From: Morinoia aosen
Taxonomy: Eukaryota > Arthropoda > Malacostraca > Amphipoda > Talitridae
Reading direction: 5' to 3'
Assembly (NCBI GenBank): GCA_030386875.1
Contig: CM059558.1
Coordinates: 8,379,501 to 8,443,500 of the forward strand
Length of the DNA stretch: 64,000 nt
A model generated the notes under the pieces. It ran no database searches and was not told the DNA's origin. It worked only from the letters and a program-made list of their open reading frames with translations. The position numbers were made by a program, and so were the translations under genes. Shown here piece after piece: positions 56,090-64,000 of this stretch. Positions within the stretch are counted from its first letter, which is position 1; every line of letters starts with the position of its first letter.

Positions 56090-58359
56090 ATTTTGAATAT
56101 TTTATTGTTCAACTGTCAAAAAACGTTTTCGCCCCCTTAGTTTTTTTGCATTAACAAGAGAATCTCGGAATAGAGGAATTCGCACACAACACAAATGATA
56201 ATGTAAACGACACGAGTAAAATGAACACAGTATACATAAAAATGCACTACATTGAACCTGCAAAATTAGATTATGACGGGTACTCAACAAGATTTATGAT
56301 AAACCGACTTCCATTTCCATAGCCATTTTTTCTTGTGAGTTGTACAGTGTTCTTGAGACAGTACCTGTTCTCAAGCCCTCTTGGGATTTAACATTCTTGC
56401 GGGTTTCACGAACAAGCCAATTTTATCCTATAATACAATATCTTTAATTAAATGCTAATAATTAACTGGTCAATTCACTGACCAACATCACATGTTATCT
56501 TTCGATAAAGGAACGCAAACACCGAAGACTTTAACTCATGAATTACATATTAATTAAAACTACAAATATATGAAAAACCAGGAACACCATATTTTCATTC
56601 TCTACACCTTAAAATTTTACTTCTTGGTACCACGTTTTGACTCTCATGCTGTTGGTCGTTTCTCCGTCGTCAGTCCGTAAATTGATCAGCGCAGACAATT
56701 TTCTCCGGATGAGATTTCTTTCACAATGACGGTGGCTGAACCAAAGGCAGTGGGGAAAGAACCTGCCACCTGTAAGTTAGATATATCTTCCTTAAATTCA
56801 TACAATATTATTGGTAATTATTCTTTTATTTCTGCTTTATTTTTTTTTTATTATATCACGATATTTAGACCATATAAAGCTAGTTTCAAGTAATTTGACA
56901 TTATCGGGAGGATGTTCATCTGATAATTTCGTAGACTTGACCAACCCAATTATTCCTTGTGGATTTTCTGCCATTGAGTTGATAAGTCGTTCTGTTAGGG
57001 CAACGCATTACGCCTTGGGTGGTAGAAAATTTACTTAATTAGTGACCTATTTTTCCTCGTCAACCTCTGTTCAATAAATGCATTCACTTATTTCATTGAT
57101 GTAGATCTATTTGCCTATACTTCTTCACTTTACACATCTTTCATTTGATCAATCATCATTATTGACAATTTTTATTCCAACGCGACATATATCACAGAAC
57201 ACATTCACCTGTGCTATTACCCTATATATACGTCTATTTACTTACGTCGTATTTTTATCATGTTTTTTTTTATCGACCTTCCAACTCCCACTCGTGAAAT
57301 TTTTCATGCTTGCATTCGTGTATTCGGGCTCGCACATTCGATGTTTCGCGCAAAAAAATATTTTACATTTTCGAAAGTCTTCTCAATGTAAATTTTTAAT
57401 TCATACTAAATGAAAAAAGGATCAATAGTGATTCGTGTTTTTGTGTAACTTCTCCCCATTTTGTTACATTTTCTCCCCCATGTATCGCTGGAGACGCCTA
57501 CTCCCCTCGAACCCTTGTGTTTTTCTTTTCACGATTTATTGGACAGTTTGGTGCCTCGGGCTGATGCCAAAGAGCGTGAGACTCAAAACCGCTGTCTAAG
57601 CATAGCATGTTACCCATAGGCCTGGCTGGCTAACCTCAAAAAAAAAACACATGACACATTGTACCAACTCAAAACACTGCACATAACACAAAGCACAAAA
57701 ACAACACACTACACATAACACATCTCCCTAACACAAAATATCATTACATAACATTTTTTGAAGTAATATTTCAACCTGAGCGTATCCTTACATAATATCC
57801 TCTACACAGCACATTCACAGTTCCTATAGTCCTGCTAGTACTGCACTTCACCTTATGTTAGAAACATATTCATAATATACTACTATTCAAAGGTGGACTC
57901 GCAAATGAATATACGAGTGCACGTGAAGTAGTATGCACAAACAAATATGGACCGTAAATAAAATATTCCTTTAAGCAAATAGTTTTAAAAATCAGACTGT
58001 TGACGTGTATGTTGTGTGTTGTCATTAACATATCGTGTTTAAGACTACACATAACCACGTTTAGGTAGTTATTTTAGAAAATTGATTTAGCCTCATTGTA
58101 GGCTCACACTACGGACACATTTCTTGCAAATAGGTAAACGAAAACTAAGCTCTTTGATCATATTTTTCATTTTTTTTTAATCAATGGTTCCGTTTCATCT
58201 ACAAAGTTTTCTCTCCCAAAACAAAATCAAGTGAAATGCACCTGAAGTACCTTCCCTTGCGTATCTACACGTAAGGCAAGTACCTTATCTTACGCGTAAA
58301 CACAATGTTGCCTAGTTCATTTCATTTGTCTTCTCATGATGTAAACATTAATTTTACAG
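56090..58359. other. Intergenic or upstream intron of the 58.4-kb gene
   Basis: A possible first exon begins at ATG 56726 in good context (CACAATGA). It gives 15 codons and ends at a consensus GTAAGT donor (56772). Its phase does not fit the exon at 58360 directly, so an intermediate exon would be needed. An ACATAACACA-rich low-complexity stretch lies at 57640-57750. Confidence 0.35.
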
Positions 58360-59893
58360 GTAGCTCACGTAACAACTCCCTCCGGTGCTGGCGCGTTCCC
58401 TCTGGTTGCACTTGGAGAAGTCAGTTCCGTTAGACCAGACTATTCAGCAATAATTAGTGCAGAGGGGGAAACTTTCGACACTGAACTTCCTGCATCCAGT
58501 TCAGAGCTCATAATCACAACAGCTGACCTGCCTGAATCCCCATCAGAGGGCGGGAAGTCTGAACCTGATCTTTCTGCATCCAATTCAATGGTCGGGACCA
58601 CTGAAAGTGATTCCTCAGCAATCCACTCAAAGGTAGGCACCAATCAAATTGACTTCTCCCCATTCATTTCTGAGGTCGAAACCATCGGCACTAACTTCTC
58701 AGCTGCCAGTTTAAGAGTAGGGACTACTGACTCTCGTCAGACAGCACCTGTCGCCAAGCTTAGCACCTATAAAGCTGGTCGGCTGATCCTCGTTGCCAGG
58801 ATGAGCTCATTTAAAGACCGCAAGTCAACTTCGCAACGCGTCCGTGGCAAGCAAGGCATACCAGGGTATCTGCCCTCCGGATATCCCACGTACGTGTGAT
58901 TTTTTCAACTCTTTTAGCTGTGTAAATCTTTATTAACCGTCGTAGTGCACAAATATTTCAATTCCATAATCTTTAGTTATGTCCCCGATGCTGAGCCAAT
59001 TAAAAACACAAACTACTTGGTATCATGGAAAGAAAATGAGTTTATTCTTCGCTCCCGCACCCAACGAGGTGGTAAAAACATACTAAATCCCAACTTTGGC
59101 AACCGAAAGGAATGAAAAATGCTGGCTTTATGAACAGAAGTGTACCATATAATCTGGCAAAAATACAGCGTAAAGAAAGATGTTTATTAAGAATGTACCC
59201 CATACATGACATAAGAGGAGAAACTTGCATATAAATTTGTGATATTATGAAATCTATAACTGAAACGTGTAAATATGAGCTCTTCTCTATATTTTAGGTT
59301 GTCTCATGAGTCAAAAACATTTCACAGTTCATATTCCTCCTATTGTTCACCACCAAATCAAAATTACCGTACGATTTAAATGCCAAGTCCTTTTGATTAT
59401 CCCAAATCCATCTACCTTAAATGATACCCACCAGTTAAAAATATTCTGAGTTCAATCGTTGATATTCTTAATACAATAAACGATAGAAAAATTCATTGCA
59501 CGTCCCTGACGTTGTGACGTTGATGCCTACATTTCTAGCCCTTGGGCATCAATCAGGTATACTTCAAGGCATCATAAACTACTTAATAATCACGAACTGT
59601 AACTTTTGTTAAGTCCCCCTTTCGTGAGCTTTAATTTGATTAATTAATTTCTATTGCCCCCGATTGAAATCACAGTTCCTCCATTTCGCAGCCCGGCGCT
59701 GCTGCCCGTGCTCGGTGCGAACGACATCTACCAGCACATTGAGGTGCTCCTCGTGCCGGAGACACGGGTGGGAGACCTGGTCCTGTATCCTGACGAGACA
59801 ATGCGCATGCAGGACCATGAGGGCAGCGTCTACAGGGTGGTGTCGGAGCGTGAGTTGCAGCAACTGCAGCAGGGTGGCGCCGCGCAACAATGA
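58360..59893 (+). CDS. Unrecognised protein with 14-residue repeats, last two exons (5' end not found)
   Basis: Exon 58360-58889 follows a TTTTACAG acceptor and ends at a GTACGT donor. Exon 59692-59893 follows a pyrimidine-rich CATTTCGCAG acceptor and ends in TGA. The phases fit (two bases plus one make a Thr codon), giving 243 residues without a stop. The first exon is Ser/Thr/Glu-rich and holds about eight degenerate 14-residue repeats, then a basic stretch (FKDRKSTSQRVRGKQG) and GYLPSGYPTPALLPVLGAND. The last exon reads IEVLLVPETRVGDLVLYPDE and GSVYRVVSERELQQLQQ. GC content and codon use of the last exon resemble the two complex I genes. No upstream start was proven and no family is recognised. 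AATAAA follows 108 bp after the stop. Confidence 0.7.
58420..58755 (+). repeat. Degenerate coding repeat, about 8 x 42 bp (14 residues)
   Basis: Units begin near 58420, 58462, 58504, 58546, 58588, 58630, 58672 and 58714. Examples are MVGTTESDSSAIHS, KVGTNQIDFSPFIS and EVETIGTNFSAASL. The common pattern is (E/K)-V-G-T-T-x-x-D-x-S-A-x-x-S. Spacing is strictly 14 residues over seven units, and the first is slightly offset. Confidence 0.8.
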
Positions 59894-61327
59894 ATTCATT
59901 TAAACTGTAGCAAGATGAATCTAGTGCCGAAAAGAATTATCTAGTACGTGGGTGTACCATGCAGGTACATGCATACACATTAAGGAATGTATACAGAAGA
60001 AATAAAGTGAGGACCCTTTAACAACCAGGAGAAAAATTGAGTAATGCAAGAACATTTTCAAACTGCATTTCCTAGGACGCTCCATGCAGAAAAAAATTCT
60101 GAATTATTATTGAAGATAAAAATAAATTGTGCAGACTATTCTTGCAGCATATGCTTTGCGACGAACCGTCGCATAATCATAACTGCACTTTTTTATAGAG
60201 ATAATTTTTAGGGTATATGACACGGAAGTATTCAAAAAATATTACTAAACAGTCGGGTATGGAAGACGAACAGGAGCTGAATTTCAATATTGAAAATCAT
60301 TTTACTTGTTTAATTCGATAAACCCGTCAGAATATGTACGTAAACACGCAGAGTAACCAAGTGACGCAAGTGACGCAAGAGAAGGAAGTCGTGGCCCCGG
60401 ATGCAGTGCGAAGAGGCCTCTCTGCCTTCGTGTAAATCATTGATGTTCCGGAAGAACCTGGAAATCAATTAATCCTTTGAAAAAATCGAACCAAAGAATT
60501 TATTTGGATGTAAAAACTACACCAGCTTGTACATTTGCTCTAAGGCACTTCTGGTCTACGCTTCAAGAATTACCCGAAATAAGTTCACCATTTAGTTGCC
60601 AAATTTGTTTGGTTGCCCGAGGATAGTTATACTCGTAATTTATATCTTTGGCAAACCTCTCTTACGGGAGTAATTTAAATTGAACTTTTAGGGTCGTTGT
60701 GTTCAAAACGATTTTTAGTGTATGAGTAAAGTACTGGTCCTTGTCGATTTATGATCGGACAATGATCTTACGTTATTTGAGGTCGTTAGCTGGAGAAATG
60801 TTAAGAATTTCTTCGGCGTTATTCTGTTTCAGTTTTTGAATAAGTAATATTTACATAAATATCATCGTTTGAATATCATCAAAGGAAAAAAACCTGGAGA
60901 AGTTAAATCCGGTGATCGAGGGGGCCAAGGAATGTCATCAATACGTGAAATTAACGGGCCTGGAAATGCTGCAGTTAAAAATATCATAAATTTTCTATAA
61001 TAGCAAGATTATGGGATTGACATGTATTCATGTAAAATCTTTTCATAAAACTCCTTATTCCAGCTGATGATCCATTCGTTTGAAAATGAGGTCCTATAAT
61101 AGCTGCTCTCTTTTTCTTCCACTGTTTACATCGTCATTATTAGACTTCAAAAGTACGCTATTGAAAGATCCGAAAGCTTTATTATGACCAGTCTCTATCA
61201 TCAATTCAAAAACTACCAATATTCCTGTTTCACTTGCACCTCACTAGAACTTGGTCTCTTTAAAAGTTTTTGCGTAACAAATGTTGGAAACAGTAAAGAT
61301 AATTGATTAATTATGAATTCGTTTCAG
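59894..61327. other. 3' flank and intergenic sequence
   Basis: It begins with the 3' UTR of the 58.4-kb gene. Nothing further is recognised. Confidence 0.45.
60001..60006 (+). terminator. Polyadenylation signal AATAAA
   Basis: A canonical AATAAA lies 108 bp after the TGA of the 58.4-kb gene, within GAAGAAATAAAGTGAGG. Position and sequence fit a poly(A) signal, with no transcript evidence. Confidence 0.55.
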
Positions 61328-61680
61328 CCACCCTTCACCACAACAAAGATGTTCAAAGAGAGGAAGGATAAAGGCACCATTTAGTGTAAGGAAACGTGGA
61401 ATCTATGCACAAAGGGTGTTCCCGTGCATAGATACAGTAAGATAGGAAATAAGTTAATGAAACAAGGTAAAAGTTGAAGAAGAAAGTCAGAGGTGTTGAT
61501 AAACAGCACAGCAGCGGACCGAAAAAAGGTCCCTAACGTAACAAAAAACATTTTATTTCAACAAAAAGAAGGCATACCTAACTCTCATATCAGGACCTCA
61601 CATTTTCCCCCTGGGCGCGCTAAATCCCATAGATACAATAGTTGTATCACCCTGAGGGGGATAAGGTCAATTTTGGGCCA
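61328..61680 (-). repeat. Family A dispersed repeat, copy A7
   Basis: Inverse orientation and well preserved: AGAGAGGAAGGATAAAGGCA, GGTGTTCCCGTGCATAGA, GGTGTTGATAAACAGC, CATACCTAACTCTC and TGAGGGGGATAAGG. Confidence 0.88.
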
Positions 61681-62040
61681 CCTTCTATAAGTTATAACAA
61701 GAAAGGGAGTTTTGTGCTAAGGTGGTTTGAAAAGCTGCTAAAGATTTTCGATACTGAATGACCTCCCGATAAACTAAACATGGCTCTAGTTGTAGGTGAG
61801 ATATAAGTTTTGAAGTGGGAGCTCACTGACAGTAATTCTATCTATTTAATGACTACATCTAATATCGTGTAAAATCAAAAAATAAATTGCAGTTTATACA
61901 CTGGTTAGGGCAGTAGTAATGCTTAGTATTTCCCAGTAGTAATGTATAGAACACATAACTACTGAGAAATCTTCAGGTAGATGGTGTCGAATAATTATTT
62001 AGACTTCACATGTCACTGAACGGGCTAAAAAACGCTCACA
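61681..62040. other. Intergenic, no feature recognised
   Basis: AT-rich sequence. A short direct repeat, GGGCAGTAGTAATG/CCCAGTAGTAATG, lies near 61907-61945. Confidence 0.4.
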
Positions 62041-62041
62041 T

Positions 62042-62047
62042 TTTATT
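62042..62047 (-). terminator. Polyadenylation signal AATAAA (minus strand)
   Basis: TTTATT on the plus strand gives AATAAA on the minus strand, 104 bp beyond the stop codon of the CAP-family exon. It is a plausible poly(A) signal. Confidence 0.5.
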
Positions 62048-62150
62048 ACGGTTTGTTGTAAAGTTAGCAGAAAGAAATGAGACGAAGAACAAGCACTCAC
62101 TCAACAAGCGTTAAAAGCCGTAATTATTTTGGCGACCAAAGTTGCATGCA

Positions 62151-62418
62151 TTAAAAAAAAAGTACAATGACACTAGCCATTCTCCACTGACCGCAAAGTC
62201 CAGGGTACGCATTAGAACAGTAGGTGCCGACAGGACACCTCGAGCATGGCGGTCCCGATTGGTACATAGGGACTCCGATGTAGTTGCCTGCTGGTCCGTA
62301 GTTGCAGGTGTAGAGCTTGTTGTACCAGCTGCCTTCCCTATACATGGTGAAGCCGCACCCCACCTTGTTGGTGGACCCCCACACCAGCTGCGTGTAGTGA
62401 CCTGTACTCATGGCGAAC
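62151..62418 (-). CDS. CAP-superfamily secreted protein (antigen 5/SCP-like), 3'-terminal exon only
   Basis: The exon begins after a CTTCACAG acceptor (minus strand, 62420-62419) and ends in TAA at 62153-62151. It encodes AMSTGHYTQLVWGSTNKVGC, then YTCNYGPAGNYIGVPMY and SGPPCSRCPVGTYCS, ending GLCGQW plus a short hydrophobic tail. GHYTQ.VW (CAP motif 1) and the CNYGPAGN-type motif 2 identify the family. The Cys-rich extension is usual for arthropod antigen-5-like proteins, which are secreted. Signal peptide and the rest of the CAP domain must lie in exons to the right, beyond the window or interrupted. None is visible up to 64000. Family members range from venom allergens to housekeeping secreted proteins, so the role is undetermined. 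Confidence 0.88.
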
Positions 62419-62763
62419 CTGTGAAGGTGAACGGCGCACAACGAGCGTAATGTGCTACTTTCCTGTTGTGTGAACATCGAAATTTTCTTAGCTAACACCA
62501 ACGCTGAGTGTTTTACCTGCTTCGTGAATTATGTTTTTGAACAGTAACTGATTCTAATACGGAAACTGTGATATCGAACATGTTTTCTTTGAAGTGCGTG
62601 AAGTTTTTGATCGCGATTGTTGTCTTTATGACTCATTAGAAGCTCATGTTTTCTGAGAAAAATCACATGAAGAAAATTTTGGATTATTAGATCCTGTTAT
62701 TTTTTTCATGGATTGCGCTTAACGTTTGACTAGATCCTCTTCTAGATTAGATTAAAAGTTAAT

Positions 62764-62930
62764 TTAACACGTTTTCCGCTATGTGTTAAACTGAAGTTCA
62801 ATAATGAACTAAAATTTTGGGTCAATTGTAGTGAGCAATGGCAAACCTAATCTGGATCGTGCCTTCATTTAGTTTTGATTAAGTATTTGTGAGAATTGAC
62901 TTTTAGACAGCTTATGAGTCAGCAATATAA
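62764..62930 (-). repeat. Degraded MITE copy B5
   Basis: It begins TTAACACG, continues with AAACTGAAGTTCAATAATGA, CTGGATCGTGCCTTCATTTA, and fades near GACTTTTAGACAGCTTATGA. The right end is truncated relative to B2. Confidence 0.65.
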
Positions 62931-62969
62931 CGGAAATTCCTTCCAAGTACGTGGCTTGCATCAAGAACA

Positions 62970-63340
62970 ACGTATAAGACTCCCAAACCACAACAAAAGT
63001 AATTCTATGAGAAAAAGATGGGAGACACCATTTAGTATAGAATTAAAGGGACACGGAATCTATGCAAAAGTTGCATAGGAACAGTAAGTTGAGAAAGAAG
63101 TTCTTGAAATAAGAAATTAGTTGAAGGAGAAAGTAGCAAGCGCTGAAAATAGGTTAACGAAAGAAGCAATAGTTCATCTTTTGTAACGAAAATCGATGGT
63201 CTATAACAAAAAACCTGAGATTTTAAAATGAAAGTAAGACCAACCTAACCTATAGCTCGAAACCTCACATTTCGCGCGGGGATAAACAATTCCCACAAAT
63301 ACAACAGTTTTATTACACCGTGGGATAAGGGAACGAATAA
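62970..63340 (-). repeat. Family A dispersed repeat, copy A8
   Basis: Inverse orientation: GACACCATTTAGTATAGAAT, CACGGAATCTATGC, GAACAGTAAGTTGAGAAAGA, ACCTCACATTTCGC and ACCGTGGGATAAGG. It is moderately diverged. Confidence 0.82.
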
Positions 63341-63439
63341 GCTATGCACTATAGCTGTATTCCTACATTCTGCTCATAAAGACACGAAGATTGAAAACAC
63401 TTAATGAAACAACGTATAAAAATAAGATTAGATTATTAG

Positions 63440-64000
63440 TTAGTTTAAGCCTCCCTATCCCCAACAAAGGCTATCCAAAGGTTAGGTTAAGGTTAGGTTA
63501 GGTTAAAGGTTAACATCGGCATCTTTGGGATGCTTTATTTCCAACCAAGCCTGATACATACGTTCTTAGCATTGGTTCTTCAAATGTCTTATAACTAACA
63601 CTATATATAGGACACCATGACGGTTCCCCCGTAAAGCCGGTACCCATTTCCGACACCTGGGTCGAGTGGGATATTGTGCTTGAGCTTTCCCTTATACCCA
63701 ACGGGGAAAATCTCCGCGCCAGCGCCGGGATACGAACCCGCGACTCCAACATACGAGCCCGATCCCTTAACCACTGTACCACGGAGAGCACCAAAGCACC
63801 AAAGCACCAAAGAGAGGAAGGAAGAAGGCACCATTTAGTATGAAGTTAAAGAAACGCGGAATCTATGCAGAAAGGGCACAGAAATAGAAAGCTAAGAAAG
63901 AAGATCATGAAACAAGAAAAAGTTGAAGAAGAAAGTAGTAGGTGCTGAAAAACAGAACAGCAGTGAACCGAAAAAAGATGGTCCGTAACAAAACAAAAAC
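63440..64000 (-). repeat. Family A dispersed repeat, copy A9, interrupted by a SINE and cut by the window end
   Basis: TTAAGCCTCCCTATCCCCAA (63447 on) to CCAAAG is the family edge. After the inserted SINE the repeat resumes at AGAGAGGAAGGAAGAAGGCA and runs to the window end. The same junction is uninterrupted in copies A1 and A7. Confidence 0.85.
63481..63795 (-). mobile_element. tRNA-derived SINE with a TTAGG-like tail
   Basis: On the minus strand the head carries an A box TGGTACAGTGG (63781-63771) and a B box GGTTCGTATCC (63738-63728), the RNA polymerase III internal promoter of tRNA-derived SINEs. The spacing is close to that of a tRNA. An unrelated body of about 200 bp follows. On the plus strand the tail reads GGTTAGGTTAAGGTTAGG and similar, the insect telomere pentamer. 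The flanks share CCAAAG, present three times on the right. The head lacks the pairing of a complete tRNA gene. Confidence 0.8.

Noticed and set aside
56726-56771. ATG exon with a consensus GTAAGT donor as first exon of the 58.4-kb gene
   Set aside because: The splice phase does not fit the exon at 58360. Without an intermediate exon the frame would stop after about 24 codons.
58440-58643. Minus-strand ORF over the 42-bp repeats
   Set aside because: It is a shadow of the plus-strand exon, which has matching splice sites and phase.
62142-62450. Plus-strand ORF of 102 codons at 62.1-62.4 kb
   Set aside because: It is the antisense shadow of the CAP-family exon on the minus strand.
63728-63781. 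A and B boxes considered as a functional tRNA gene
   Set aside because: The flanking body, tail and insertion into a repeat fit a SINE. Acceptor-stem pairing of a complete tRNA was not found.

Overview
The window is animal nuclear DNA, almost certainly from an insect or another arthropod. It is AT-rich, has spliced genes with GT-AG introns from a few hundred bases to several kilobases, and is crowded with DNA-transposon debris of types common in arthropods (mariner, Tc1-like, piggyBac-like, Mutator-like, MITEs), a tRNA-derived SINE and short runs of the insect telomere pentamer TTAGG. I cannot name the species.

Two host genes are well supported, and both serve mitochondrial complex I. NDUFS3 (26086-32028, + strand, 7 exons, 267 aa) is the 30-kDa core subunit. 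NDUFAF7 (37487-50078, + strand, 9 exons, 552 aa) is the assembly-factor methyltransferase whose known target is NDUFS2, the direct partner of NDUFS3. Both reading frames are intact across every splice junction. Two further genes are partial. One, at 58360-59893, encodes an unrecognised protein with degenerate 14-residue repeats. The other is the 3'-terminal exon of a CAP-superfamily secreted protein at 62151-62418 on the minus strand. A small ORF at 50998-51246 has the layout of a secreted peptide precursor and is speculative.

Layout: 0.5-3.8 kb holds a broken Mutator-like element with a Ulp1-type protease. 3.8-7.3 kb holds tandem repeats. 7.3-14.7 kb is a dense nest of foldback elements, including a family with 8-bp target duplications, and a decayed piggyBac element. 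16.6-17.5 kb is a Tc1/mariner relic. 18.3-24.2 kb holds TTAA-flanked elements and inverted repeats. 26-32 kb is NDUFS3. 34.7-35.8 kb is a decayed transposase split by a MITE. 37.5-50.1 kb is NDUFAF7, whose fourth intron holds a Tc1-like relic beside a complete but dead mariner. 52.4-54.6 kb holds transposon debris, including an inverted copy of NDUFAF7 exon 7 lying between inverted arms. 55.7-64 kb holds the two partial genes, more copies of an approximately 350-bp dispersed repeat (called family A here), and the SINE.

The strongest unusual signals are four: the NDUFAF7 exon copy inside what looks like a terminal-inverted-repeat element, the side-by-side complex I genes, the 8-bp-duplication foldback family, and the SINE whose tail is telomere-like sequence. 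Family names rest on protein motifs read by eye, since no database search was possible.
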